Origin: CAYPCH01 sp964409165
GTDB taxonomy: Bacteria > Bacillota > Clostridia > Acetivibrionales > Acetivibrionaceae
Reading direction: 5' to 3'
Assembly (NCBI GenBank): GCA_964409165.1
Contig: CAYPCH010000057.1
Location: 1-23,276, forward strand
Length of the DNA: 23,276 nucleotides
Part shown: piece after piece, positions 1 to 8,546 of the stretch
How positions within the stretch are numbered: the stretch's first letter is position 1
Layout: each line of letters starts with the position of its first letter
Notes under the pieces: model-generated
What the model saw: only the letters and a program-made list of their open reading frames with translations
Told to the model about the DNA's origin: nothing
Database searches by the model: none
Program-made: the position numbers and the translations under genes

Positions 1-113
1 AATTTATCTTTAGTATACCATAAAAATGCCATCGCGTTAGCGATTTCGTTCTTCTCTGGCACAACAAATGCAAATGTAATGTGATAAAATTTCAGAGGAA
101 TGAGGCGGTCGTA

Positions 114-618
114 ATGAAAAGAAGAACAAGACTGCTTAATGAATCTGGAATTTATCATGATACGCAGAAACGAAAAAGGGACATATTTATTGATGACGAA
201 GACAGAACCAGGTTTTTTGAAACAATTAAGGATAAAGCAGATCAGGAAGAGTTTCAAATACTGTCTTATAGCCTTATGGACAACCAGGTACATATTTTAA
301 TCACGCAGAAAACTGAAAATATAAGTAAGTAGATTGATGAAAAGAGCAGAAGTTAGTTATGCATATTACTTTAACAAAAAGTAAGGAAGAATAGGGTATC
401 AGTTTCAAGACAGGTTTAAAAGTGAGACAATAGACTCAGATGAACATCTACTGGCAGCAGTCAGATATATACAAAAAGTTCCGTTAAAGCAGGGAGTGTG
501 AAGAACGAGTAGGATTATGAATGGAGTAGTTATGATGCTTACATCTGTGAAAACAGTTTACGGTCAGATAGCAGAATTGCTTAAAGTCAATCGGGGAAGT
601 GATCAAATGATTAAATAA
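114..618 (+). pseudogene. Decayed Y1 (IS200-like/REP-associated) tyrosine transposase
   Basis: The reading from ATG 114 gives an N-terminus typical of the Y1_Tnp/RAYT family: R-x-R-L-x-N-E-S-G-I-Y-H, then a DIF-DDEDRTRFFETI segment, then SLMDNQVHILI, where the family has the metal-binding H-x-H (here Q-V-H with one His). TAG at 330-332 ends it. The match resumes in another frame from 337 (YAYYFNKK, stop at 382, then YQFQDRFKSE and AAVRYIQKVPLKQGV), then in a third frame near 513 (DYEWSSYDAY), then from 547 (QIAELLKVNRG). At least three frame changes and two or more in-frame stops show it is dead. An upstream in-frame ATG at 81 is possible, but 114 follows a GAGG-like site and matches the usual family start. 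Homology is judged by eye from motifs. Confidence 0.85.
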
Positions 619-649
619 AAAATTTCCCGTTTTAAATAATTGCAAACAA

Positions 650-979
650 GTGACAAGGAACCGTCCTTTGACACATAGTGCTAAATAGTCTGGCTTGGCT
701 GTGGACATGAAATGCTACAGAATTCAACGCTAACCCAAGAGTTGGCAATACTCGTTCGCTAAGAAATTCCACGAACCACGTCCGACATAACATCCTTGTA
801 TATGTGGACGTTTTACGAACATCCTGTTCGTAATCGTGGAATTTCTAAGCTCTCTTCGTATGCCAACTCTAAGGGTCTTAACGCTAATGAATTCCTCTGC
901 ATTTCATGCCCCCATCCAAACCGCACCATTTAGCACTATATTAAAAAATGGGGAAACTCAAAGTCGGTTCTCTTGTCTT
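650..979. repeat. Large imperfect fold-back (inverted-repeat) element
   Basis: Matching blocks in inverse orientation are ATAGTGCTAAAT 675-686 with 928-939, CATGAAATGC 706-715 with 899-908, AGAGTTGGC 738-746 with 862-870, and AGAAATTCCACGA 762-774 with 834-846. A small inner hairpin lies at 814-832 (TACGAAC/GTTCGTA). Outside these arms, GACAAGGAACCG near 651-662 is echoed in inverse as CGGTTCTCTTGTC near 965-977, with about 20 extra bases between the outer and inner blocks on the right. The whole could fold into a long cruciform or RNA hairpin. It has no convincing ORF. It begins just after the transposase remnant and stops at the stop codon of the CE12 gene. Confidence 0.8.
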
Positions 980-3501
980 TACTTAACGTATTTTGATATA
1001 CCGATGTTTAGTTGCTTTACCTCTGTAGCTACTATGCGTGCAATCTGTGATGCACCTTCTTCTGTAAAGTGAGTGTAATCTGTTCCGTTTGATGACACCA
1101 TGTATAGCTTGTATGTTTGATCGTAGCCTATTGTTTTATAGTAATCCAAACTTTTGGACATAAGGTCTATAATAAGACAATTCTTTTCTTGGGCAACCTG
1201 CTTCATAGCAGTACAATAATCAGGAAAATCATTAACAAATGAATTGTTTTTATAATTTAGTCTGGCAACAGGAGTAATCAATACCGGTATTGCTCCTTTA
1301 GCACGTGCCCCATCAATGTATTTTACAAGGTATTCTTTGTATGTGGTAAACGGAGCGGCATACCGATCGGCATTGTTTATTGATGCATCATTATGACCAA
1401 ATTGTATAAATAGATAATCCTGTGGTTGAATGATGTTCAAAATTTCATCCAATCTTCCTTGGAGTACAAAGTTTTTTGAACTTCTACCGCCAATTGCCTT
1501 GTTGACAAATGAAACATCCGAGGTAAAATATTTGTATATCATCTGACCCCAGCCAGCTTGGGGGTAATATGACGAATTATAGTTCTGGACAGTTGAATCT
1601 CCTGCCAAATAAACAACAGGACTATTTTCAAGAGAGGTGTAAGGTGTTGGTGCCGGAGTATTTATTGCAATAGGCTCCGATGATGGTAAAACAATCAGGT
1701 AATCAACATTAGGACCCCCGTTTGCAGTAGTGGCTGTTGCCCTTATGATGTTTTTACCTGGATTGAGATTCGTTATCAGATATGTGTCATACCATGTTGT
1801 CCATTCTCCGGTTGTATTAAAATCATGACTGTTTGCAATAATATTTCCATTCACCCTTATTTCCATTGGTCTATTGACTGAAGTGCCGTTCGCATATCTG
1901 TACAAGAGTCTGTATTCTCCCCATTCTGATATGTTAACACTCCATTCGACATAACTTCCTGCTTTGTTATCATAATTGATATAGGCATTGCCGCTATAGC
2001 CCGCATTAACAGTCTCAACTATTGCTTCCGACAATATAGCTTCCTCTGCTTCATATTTTGAGGTATCATTTACAACAGGTGTTGATGATGTTGCCGGAAA
2101 TTCAGTTATAATTGAAAGAATAAACCTCTTCATCAATGCATAATCCGTTGAATTTATTTCCCCATCTCCATTTACATCTCCAGCTTTGTAAGCATTAGAA
2201 TTTGAGAAAGAAGTGAGTGTGCCGAGCAGAAATTTTTTCATTATGGCATAATCTGTAGAATCGACATTACCGCTTTCATTCAGATCACCATAAATAAGAA
2301 ACTGATTAGGAGTTGCTGAAGGAGTTGAAAGGGGAGTAGATGAAGCTGTTGTTGAATTGTTTAAAACATCTTTCAGGTTGTTGGCAACAATTCTTGCAAG
2401 CTCTGTTGCTCCTGCGCGGTTAGGGTGCAAAGAGTCGTTAGGCATATAGAGTGAAAGTGTAGAACTGCTTCCAATTGAAGTAAAATAAGATGAACTCAAA
2501 ACGTTCAAATCCAAAAGTCTTACTTGCTGTTCATTTGCTACAGCCACTGTTGAACCCCTATACCATCGGTTTACTGAACTGTGAACATTTCCTGTGAAAT
2601 CCGTTGCCCTTCCCTGAGGAGTTGATAACACCATGGTTGCGCCCTTGGCTTTGACCTGTTTTACCATATCAGTCATTATTTCTTTGAATTGTGCCTCAGT
2701 TGTATTGTTTTTAGCATTTGTATCATTGATGCCAAACTGTAGTATAAATACATCACCTGGTTTAATGTATTTCATTATTGCTTCAAATTGTCCATCATCA
2801 CGGAAACCTCTTGCACATTGTCCGCTTGCAGCGAGATTTCGCACCTGAAAGGCAGATTTGTCTACAAAAGCAGGCATCATCTGACCCCAGCCAGCCTGTG
2901 GGTTCGTGTCCAATGGATAGTAATTGCAAACTGTTGAATCTCCTCCAATCCAAAGGGTTCTGTTGCTAACAGGATTATCAGACAGCTTTTTTATTTCAAG
3001 TGCACTTAGCGTAAACGCAGTACCCGCTTTTCCTTCAGTTACAAGTATATTTAGTTGCCCGTCGGTGATGGGTATTTGAAATTGATCCACAGCACAGTTT
3101 CCGGTCATGTTTATTAACTGCAAAACGCCTTCTGCCGCGACACTTGCCCTTGATGTATTTCCTAGTGTAACTTTTATCTCATAAAGCCCATTTGGAAGAT
3201 CCACATTAAATGTATTCGAACTCTTTATACCATATGTAATAAATTCAACAGCGTCGCTTGCTACGCCACTACCCGATGCTGTAACGTTTTTCATATTTGA
3301 GGGTGTATTAAAACCATAGCCTTGGTTCTTGTTATAGGCTGTTGATGCATTAACGCCGATATAACCTGACTGCACACTTCCTGCCCCAAAATCAAATTTG
3401 TAATCTCCTGCCGCCGCATTTATATCGACAGCGAAATAGTTGCCAACCAACAGCAACAAAACAAACTCAATAATAAATAATACCGATAGCTTTTTCCTCA
3501 T
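979..3501 (-). CDS. Cellulosomal double GDSL (CE12-type) acetylesterase with internal dockerin and CBM35
   Basis: This is a predicted secreted esterase that removes acetyl groups from pectin (rhamnogalacturonan) or hemicellulose. The 840 residues read as follows: signal peptide 1-31; N-terminal beta-sandwich typical of rhamnogalacturonan acetylesterases 33-172; first SGNH domain 181-382 with GDST (Ser189), Gly227, GIND (Asn259) and D-S-L-H (Asp356, His359); Ser/Thr/Pro linker; type I dockerin 403-469; CBM35/CBM6-like module 483-606; Pro-rich linker; second SGNH domain 628-830 with GDST (Ser636), Gly671, GHND (Asn704) and D-Y-T-H (Asp808, His811). Both catalytic sets look complete. A dockerin between two catalytic domains is less common than a terminal one. 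The start has GGGAGG 10-15 nt upstream. It lies 129 bp downstream of the SASA-type esterase in the same direction, perhaps cotranscribed. The exact substrate is inferred. Confidence 0.93.
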   Translation of the reverse strand: MRKKLSVLFIIEFVLLLLVGNYFAVDINAAAGDYKFDFGAGSVQSGYIGVNASTAYNKNQGYGFNTPSNMKNVTASGSGVASDAVEFITYGIKSSNTFNVDLPNGLYEIKVTLGNTSRASVAAEGVLQLINMTGNCAVDQFQIPITDGQLNILVTEGKAGTAFTLSALEIKKLSDNPVSNRTLWIGGDSTVCNYYPLDTNPQAGWGQMMPAFVDKSAFQVRNLAASGQCARGFRDDGQFEAIMKYIKPGDVFILQFGINDTNAKNNTTEAQFKEIMTDMVKQVKAKGATMVLSTPQGRATDFTGNVHSSVNRWYRGSTVAVANEQQVRLLDLNVLSSSYFTSIGSSSTLSLYMPNDSLHPNRAGATELARIVANNLKDVLNNSTTASSTPLSTPSATPNQFLIYGDLNESGNVDSTDYAIMKKFLLGTLTSFSNSNAYKAGDVNGDGEINSTDYALMKRFILSIITEFPATSSTPVVNDTSKYEAEEAILSEAIVETVNAGYSGNAYINYDNKAGSYVEWSVNISEWGEYRLLYRYANGTSVNRPMEIRVNGNIIANSHDFNTTGEWTTWYDTYLITNLNPGKNIIRATATTANGGPNVDYLIVLPSSEPIAINTPAPTPYTSLENSPVVYLAGDSTVQNYNSSYYPQAGWGQMIYKYFTSDVSFVNKAIGGRSSKNFVLQGRLDEILNIIQPQDYLFIQFGHNDASINNADRYAAPFTTYKEYLVKYIDGARAKGAIPVLITPVARLNYKNNSFVNDFPDYCTAMKQVAQEKNCLIIDLMSKSLDYYKTIGYDQTYKLYMVSSNGTDYTHFTEEGASQIARIVATEVKQLNIGISKYVK

Positions 3502-3630
3502 TTCTTTTCCTCCCTTTCGATGATAAGCGGTAAATTAACAATTGAACAATTCAAAGTTGCTTTTTCCAAAGGAATAAATGTTGCGTTTACCCTTTTAATA
3601 GGACAGAAGATATATTTTATGCTGACTAAT

Positions 3631-4692
3631 CTACTGCTCTACCGGAAACTTATCAATCACTCCTAAAATTCGCCTTCTCATAAAAGCATAATCATTTGAA
3701 TTTATATCTCCGTCTCCGTTAACATCGGCTGCTGTCTTCCAGTCACTATATGTAAATCCGTCAGAGTATCCCAGCAAATACCTTCTCATTTGAGCATAAT
3801 CTGTCGAATTAAAGTCGCCATCACCGTTAACATCTCCATATACAATTTTTGAAGAAGTTGACATTGATATCATTGTTTTTGCAAAATCAGAGCCCATATC
3901 CAGAATACCTTGTGTTTTATAATGCGTACCGTCTGTTTCATAATCTTTTGTATCAAATATGCCTATATGTGGCAGATTTTCCGAAATGTTGATTTCGGCT
4001 TGCCTTACAATTGCATTTTCAACCCATACGTCTGAATCATCAATCATTGCAATAATAAACGGCATTGCAGGAGCTTGAAATTCTTTTCTGACATCGTTAA
4101 TAAAGGCGGTCAAGCTGCTTTCGTATTCATTTGCAGGGTATATGTTGCAAGCATCGGATTCACCCTGCATCCAGCACATACCTGAAAGCTCATATCCAAT
4201 ATTTTTATCAAGAGCTGCCAACGCCTCATTAACTGTTGCCACCAAGTGCGTATAAAGCGCGCCGGTAGTTCCGCCTGCACTAGGGGGACGCCAATCACCC
4301 TGTAATGATGTTCCGGACCATCCGCATTTAATCAGAAAAATTTGACTGTCAGGATACTTTGCTGACATATCTCTTCCAAAGGTCAATTCAGGACCGAAAC
4401 AGCCGGAACCGCTTCCGAATCCGGGACGCAACTGGCTCCATGCTCCTTTTAAAGAAGATTCAACAGTACCTTCGGCATATATCTTGACATTTTCCTGGAC
4501 ATCAAGGTATTTAGTAGGAAGTTCATGATTCATTCCCACTCCTGCCATATTTGATTGACCTGCAAGTATAAATACCTTGTAATTAGATGGATTGGAATTT
4601 TCGCCATATACTTTTTCAGATGGTACAAATAGTGACAGTGATACTAACAAAAAATAAAGAACACCCAAATAGAGATTTGACTTTTTTGACAT
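3631..4692 (-). CDS. Cellulosomal SASA/CE6-type carbohydrate acetylesterase with C-terminal dockerin
   Basis: This is a predicted exported SGNH-fold acetylesterase (sialate O-acetylesterase-like, Pfam SASA family; CE6-type acetylxylan esterases are related). Numbering from ATG 4692, it has a signal peptide 1-31, the nucleophile block FILAGQSNMAG (Ser47), WMQGESDA near 175-181 and the acid/His block DGTH (Asp254, His257). A type I dockerin covers 284-353. The first dockerin repeat carries N-S-T-D, the second N-S-N-D. A TTG nine bases further upstream could extend the frame, but it abuts the GGGGAG ribosome site, while ATG 4692 sits 9 nt from it, so ATG is chosen. It heads the minus-strand pair with the CE12 gene. 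Acetylxylan or pectin acetyl groups are likely substrates; this is not resolved by sequence. Confidence 0.9.
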   Translation of the reverse strand: MSKKSNLYLGVLYFLLVSLSLFVPSEKVYGENSNPSNYKVFILAGQSNMAGVGMNHELPTKYLDVQENVKIYAEGTVESSLKGAWSQLRPGFGSGSGCFGPELTFGRDMSAKYPDSQIFLIKCGWSGTSLQGDWRPPSAGGTTGALYTHLVATVNEALAALDKNIGYELSGMCWMQGESDACNIYPANEYESSLTAFINDVRKEFQAPAMPFIIAMIDDSDVWVENAIVRQAEINISENLPHIGIFDTKDYETDGTHYKTQGILDMGSDFAKTMISMSTSSKIVYGDVNGDGDFNSTDYAQMRRYLLGYSDGFTYSDWKTAADVNGDGDINSNDYAFMRRRILGVIDKFPVEQ

Positions 4693-4750
4693 TATAAACA
4701 ACTCCCCTTAACAAAAAAATTCAATTGCATATATTTCTGACTTTCATATA

Positions 4751-4872
4751 AGTTATATAAAAAACAGCTCTAAATGTCTATATAAAAAGCAACTATGCAA
4801 AAAGCAATTATATAAAAATTATCTACATAAAAAGTAGCTATATAAAAAAAGTGGCTATATAAAGATTATATT
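4751..4872. repeat. Degenerate tandem array of TATATAAAAA-type units
   Basis: About seven imperfect units follow each other every 15-20 bp: variants of CTATATAAAAAG, including CTATGCAAAAAG and CTACATAAAAAG. The array fills much of the gap between the SASA-type esterase start (4692) and the DUF4363-like gene end (4999), that is, the likely promoter or leader region of the esterase pair. It may be simple-sequence drift in AT-rich DNA. The rest of 4693-4998 shows no gene. Confidence 0.55.
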
Positions 4873-4998
4873 TGATTTTCTGCTAATTAGTCAAGATTAG
4901 ATAGCCAGGCAAATGACTTTAATTGTAAGGTTGCGTTTTTTGAAAGAACTGTAAATGATACTTAATAAAATAACAATTTACTGCAACAACAAGTTGTG

Positions 4999-5355
4999 TT
5001 ATAATGAGCCGATATTCTTCCAAGTATCCTCAACCAATAGTATTGTTGCCAGAGAATCTGCTTTTTCCTTGCAATCAATGTAGCCATCCAGCTTTATGAA
5101 ATCTTCTTCCATACTATTAACATAATCATGGTCAATATCTATTTGAAGCAATGGTTTTACCTTTTTCCAAGCTTTTATGCATTCATCAAGACTTGATTTT
5201 GCTTTTTCCCATTCTTCACTCCGGATATTGTTTTCAGTTTGCTTGAGATGATTTGAAAATCCGGTTCGATTATCTATTGGTTTTTGAAGGAGTGCACAGG
5301 AGCAGGTAAATAATAAAACAACTGCAATTAGTATCAAATAAAAGGTTTTTTTCAT
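4999..5355 (-). CDS. DUF4363-like lipoprotein
   Basis: A small exported protein of 118 residues from ATG 5355; a TTG one codon upstream is possible. It has a Lys-rich start, a hydrophobic core LILIAVVLLF and Cys residues in FTCSCALL at about 18-20 that form a weak lipobox, so lipid anchoring is probable but not certain. The mature part is short, helical and charged (NIRSEEWEKAKSSLDECIKAWKK style). Clostridial DUF4363 proteins have this size and layout and are often found beside DUF421 genes, as here. The stop of the DUF421 gene is 23 bp upstream and a GGAGGG site precedes the start, so the two probably form an operon. The molecular role is unknown. Confidence 0.75.
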   Translation of the reverse strand: MKKTFYLILIAVVLLFTCSCALLQKPIDNRTGFSNHLKQTENNIRSEEWEKAKSSLDECIKAWKKVKPLLQIDIDHDYVNSMEEDFIKLDGYIDCKEKADSLATILLVEDTWKNIGSL

Positions 5356-5378
5356 CAAAAACTATCCCTCCTCAAAAT

Positions 5379-6092
5379 TCAGTTGGTTGTTGGAATTATA
5401 TAGTAGGGGTTGTCACCCTTTAGATCAACATACAAATTTCCTTTCGTATCCAACTGAGCTAACGAAACCTCGAAAGCATCATGTATGTTTTGTTTTCCCA
5501 ACTGATGATATAGCCACGCCTTTGAAAGGCTTAACGAATGTAGAGCATCAATCAGGACTTTGCCGTCAATTATCAAATTTGTTGGCAGTCCGTCGTACTC
5601 GGTAGGGATATTTAAATCACCTGGAGTTAATGGTTGCTTTTGAGATTTTTTTTGTACACTGATTTTACCTCCGGGTTCAAACATAGCAAATTCTACGTCT
5701 GATAGATTAAATACTCCTTGGGTTCGAAGCTCTGAATTTAATTCATCTATTGGTATACGAATACGTTTCAGGTTATTTTCAAGTATTTTTCCATTTTGGA
5801 CGACAACGGTTGCTTTCCCACCCGAAACATTGCGCACCCATACGCTTTTCATTCCCAACACTGCCAATAAAATAGCTAAGGTTGTCCATGTGACCATCCC
5901 TACAAGGGTGGCTAGAGTATTCTCGTTCACTTGCACAGAGAGGGTTGATGCGATAGAGCCGATGGTGATTCCTACAACATAATCAAAAAAAGTCAATTGG
6001 GCGACCTGTTGCTTACCCATTAGACGGACAAGAAACAATAGCATAAAAAACGAAATTGTTGACCGTATAATAACAACTACAGTAATTGGCAA
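5379..6092 (-). CDS. DUF421 (YetF-like) membrane protein
   Basis: 237 residues. The N-terminal 85 residues hold three hydrophobic segments (about 5-22, 33-52 and 60-82) with the family signature RLMGKQQVAQLTFFDYVVGITIGSIAS. The rest is the soluble YetF-type domain, with VVQNGKILENNLKR, the ELRTQGVFNLSDVEFAMFEP block and a C-terminal LIIDGKVLIDAL block. It starts at TTG 6092, 8 nt after GGAGGG; no nearby ATG fits. YetF/DUF421 proteins are widespread in spore-forming Firmicutes, and their biochemical role is not established. It is followed by the DUF4363-like lipoprotein, a recurrent pairing. Neither gene has an evident link to the cellulosome genes on both sides. Confidence 0.9.
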   Translation of the reverse strand: MPITVVVIIRSTISFFMLLFLVRLMGKQQVAQLTFFDYVVGITIGSIASTLSVQVNENTLATLVGMVTWTTLAILLAVLGMKSVWVRNVSGGKATVVVQNGKILENNLKRIRIPIDELNSELRTQGVFNLSDVEFAMFEPGGKISVQKKSQKQPLTPGDLNIPTEYDGLPTNLIIDGKVLIDALHSLSLSKAWLYHQLGKQNIHDAFEVSLAQLDTKGNLYVDLKGDNPYYIIPTTN

Positions 6093-6198
6093 AAAAACAC
6101 CCTCCTAAGCAAATGAGAATCAAATACCAATACAATATTATTTCCACATGTGTCGGATTTATTAGATAATGTAAATGTTAAAATATGCAGGTCAAATA

Positions 6199-6450
6199 TT
6201 ATATGTGTTTTTGGCAAATTAAAACATATGTAATTGCAATAATTAATATGCTGATATTGAAATTGATACTAAAACTAATTATTAAGGAAACTAAAATGAC
6301 GAATAAACTAATTGTAAGGCATGCGAAAATGTAGTAAAATGAAAGTATAATTATATCTTTTTTTACGGGGGGATGCAAAGCAATAAAAAAATACTTTATA
6401 ACAAATAAAACTGTTATTGCAGAGAAAAGTACAAGTTGAAAAGGTAGCAT
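6199..6450 (-). CDS. Possible small membrane protein, unknown
   Basis: An 83-codon frame whose translation is almost entirely hydrophobic: a first segment at about 3-27, a short polar stretch HPPVKKD, then two more segments to the end. No clear ribosome site precedes the ATG (only GATGGG close by). AT-rich DNA readily gives Phe/Ile/Leu-rich frames, so this could be chance. It would be transcribed towards the DUF421 gene, about 106 bp upstream of it. I do not recognise a family. Apart from this frame, 6093-6552 shows no gene. Confidence 0.3.
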   Translation of the reverse strand: MLPFQLVLFSAITVLFVIKYFFIALHPPVKKDIIILSFYYIFACLTISLFVILVSLIISFSINFNISILIIAITYVLICQKHI

Positions 6451-6628
6451 AAACCCATCAAAAAATCTGGATTGTGAAGTTCTTATTCTATATGTTTTAT
6501 AGACATATTTCGTTCCACTCTATTTACTTTTCTATGATAAAGCCCATTAACCGCTTATTTGAATTATATAAGAGATGATAAGAGTAAGTTTAACTAAACA
6601 TAAAGAAAAACAAATTTTTTAATATATA

Positions 6629-6662
6629 TTGAATGCGATAAAGATTTTACATCGCACTTCAA
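6629..6662. repeat. 34-bp palindromic repeat, copy 1 (upstream of GH26)
   Basis: Arms TTGAATGCGAT (6629-6639) and ATCGCACTTCAA (6651-6662) flank AAAGATTTTAC. The copy at 16738-16771 differs at one base. It lies 91 bp before the mannanase start, so it could be an operator or a leader hairpin. The preceding block GCTTATTTG (6553) through the A-rich stretch to 6628 also has a relative before the third, partial copy at 16910. Confidence 0.7.
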
Positions 6663-6677
6663 TTTCCTTAATGCAAC

Positions 6678-6720
6678 ATCACGAAAATTAATTTTTTCAA
6701 TGTAGAATCATTTTCGTGAT
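6678..6720 (+). promoter_or_regulatory. Inverted repeat in the GH26 leader
   Basis: ATCACGAAAAT (6678-6688) and ATTTTCGTGAT (6710-6720) are perfect 11-bp inverse copies separated by 21 bp. The repeat ends 32 bp before the GH26 start codon and before the ribosome site AAAAGGGGGAG (about 6735-6745). It could be an operator for a dimeric regulator or an RNA hairpin. No T-run follows, so it is not a simple terminator. I could not place a confident promoter for this gene. Confidence 0.5.
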
Positions 6721-6752
6721 TAATATAACTTTAGAAAAAGGGGGAGTTTTTT

Positions 6753-8525
6753 ATGAATAAGAAAACCGTACTAAAGGTTTTCTTAGCTATAGCTTTGGTT
6801 GCACAGGTGTTTGCCATACCATTTTTCAATATGGTAGGCGCTACATCAGAAGGGGTCAAGTACGAATTCGAGAAAGGGGTTCACCAAGGGGCTGAGACCC
6901 ATATCGACTATGTAGGTGAAACCGATGACGGATTAACTTTTGACCTGAGCGGGGCTACATGCATTTTTATCGGACAGAAGGGAACAAGCACTTCGGTTAA
7001 TGTCGAAATTGACAAAGCAGGACTTTATGAATTGGTTGTACGTTATGCCCAGCCTTTTGACAAAAACAAAAAGGTGCAGTATCTTAATGTAAATGGTTCT
7101 AACCAAGGAGAGGTAAGTTTTCCGTATACACTTAGTTGGAAAGAGATGTCTGCGGGTGTTGTAAAACTTGACAAAGGCACAAATGATATTGAGTTTGAAG
7201 CCTATTGGGGATATACCTTCTTTGACTATCTGATTGTTAAACCTGCCGATGAAAGCCTTACAAACCTTAAAGGCAATAAAACGCTGGTGAATCCAAATGC
7301 TACAAAAGAGGCGCGAGCTCTTATCAGTTACCTTGCAGACGTTTACGGAAAGCATATACTTTCCGGTCAGCAGGAACTTTGTGGTTCCCATAATTATGAG
7401 GGTTCCGAGGCTGAATTTACTTATATAAAAGAAAAGACGGGAAAGATGCCTGCTGTAAGGGGCTTTGATTTTATGAATTACAGAGGAAACGGCTTGGTAT
7501 GGGATGACCTATGTGCTGAACGCCTTATAGAGTGGTACGATGAAAAGAATGGAATACCTGCATTATGCTGGCACTGGTTTTCGCCCGGGGATATAGGAAA
7601 GAAGGCAGATGACAGTTTTTACACTGAAAGCACTACTTTCAGCATATCAAAAGCTTTGAAGTCGGGAACAGCAGAAAATAAAGCACTGCTCAATGATATA
7701 GATTTTATGGCTGAAAAACTTAAACAGGTTCAAGATGCTGGAGTCCCTGTATTATTTAGACCGCTTCATGAAGCGGAAGGTGCATGGTTCTGGTGGGGTG
7801 CAGAAGGTCCTGAACCTTGTGTTGAGCTCTATAGGCTTCTCTATGACAAATTCACAAATGAACACAAGCTGAATAATCTTATATGGGTATGGACTTCCTA
7901 TGATTACGCAACCTCACCTTCTTGGTATCCGGGTGATGATGTTCTTGATATTGTAGGTTATGATAAGTACAATGCCAAGGACGGTCTGCCTAACGGAAGC
8001 GCAATATCATCTACTTTCTTTAATCTTGTACAGCTTACTGATGGGAAAAAGATGGTGGCCATGACTGAAAATGATACAATTCCACGAGTTTCAAATCTTC
8101 AGGATGAAATGGCGGGTTGGCTTTATTTTTGTCCATGGTACGGCTGGTGGCTTACAGGTGAACAGAATAATCCTGTCGAATGGGTTATAGAAATGTATAA
8201 GAGCGAGTACTGTATAACCTTAGATGAGCTTCCAGACCTTAAAATATATCCTGTTTCAAGTTTTATAACACCGCCGCCGGTAACACCAACTATACCTCCA
8301 ATAACAGATGATCCGAGAGTCAAATACGGAGATTTGAATGGTGATAAACTTATAAATTCAACTGATTATGCGGTATTAAAAAGGTATATTCTTGGAACTG
8401 TTGAATTGAGTGTACCTCAATTCAATGGAGATTTGAACGGAGACGGCGAAGTGAATTCAACTGACTATGCTATTATGAAAAAATATCTGCTTGGGCTTAT
8501 AACTGATTTTCCTGTTAACGAATAG
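6753..8525 (+). CDS. Cellulosomal GH26 beta-mannanase (CBM35-GH26-dockerin)
   Basis: This is a predicted secreted endo-beta-1,4-mannanase. The 590 residues are a signal peptide 1-30, a CBM35 36-165 (starts YEFEKG, ends DYLIVKP), a GH26 catalytic domain about 178-505, a Pro/Thr linker, and a type I dockerin 524-590 with two N-S-T-D loops. GH26 landmarks are visible: KHILSGQQE near 200, the acid/base in FRPLHE (Glu340) followed by WFWWG, WVWTSYD, DIVGYDKY, and the nucleophile in AMTENDT (Glu439). GH26 also contains lichenases, so mannan is the likely but not proven substrate. GGGGGAG precedes the ATG. It lies 251 bp ahead of the GH9 gene in the same direction; a fold-back element lies between them, so cotranscription is uncertain. 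Confidence 0.94.
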   Translation: MNKKTVLKVFLAIALVAQVFAIPFFNMVGATSEGVKYEFEKGVHQGAETHIDYVGETDDGLTFDLSGATCIFIGQKGTSTSVNVEIDKAGLYELVVRYAQPFDKNKKVQYLNVNGSNQGEVSFPYTLSWKEMSAGVVKLDKGTNDIEFEAYWGYTFFDYLIVKPADESLTNLKGNKTLVNPNATKEARALISYLADVYGKHILSGQQELCGSHNYEGSEAEFTYIKEKTGKMPAVRGFDFMNYRGNGLVWDDLCAERLIEWYDEKNGIPALCWHWFSPGDIGKKADDSFYTESTTFSISKALKSGTAENKALLNDIDFMAEKLKQVQDAGVPVLFRPLHEAEGAWFWWGAEGPEPCVELYRLLYDKFTNEHKLNNLIWVWTSYDYATSPSWYPGDDVLDIVGYDKYNAKDGLPNGSAISSTFFNLVQLTDGKKMVAMTENDTIPRVSNLQDEMAGWLYFCPWYGWWLTGEQNNPVEWVIEMYKSEYCITLDELPDLKIYPVSSFITPPPVTPTIPPITDDPRVKYGDLNGDKLINSTDYAVLKRYILGTVELSVPQFNGDLNGDGEVNSTDYAIMKKYLLGLITDFPVNE

Positions 8526-8546
8526 GGAAGAGAGTAATTAAAGTGT

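Noticed and set aside
31..44. Short hairpin ATCGC-GTTA-GCGAT at the left edge
   Set aside because: It is only 5 bp per arm with no T-run. It could be chance; too little to call a terminator or a REP.
484..708. Minus-strand frame of 74 codons
   Set aside because: It is antisense to the end of the transposase remnant and the start of the fold-back; no start signal.
836..1072. Plus-strand frame of 78 codons
   Set aside because: It runs through the right arm of the fold-back and the antisense end of the CE12 gene, with no ribosome site.
4751..4872. CRISPR array at the tandem TATATAAAAA units
   Set aside because: Units are short, degenerate and AT-only, with no constant spacer size or unique spacers. 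No cas gene is nearby.
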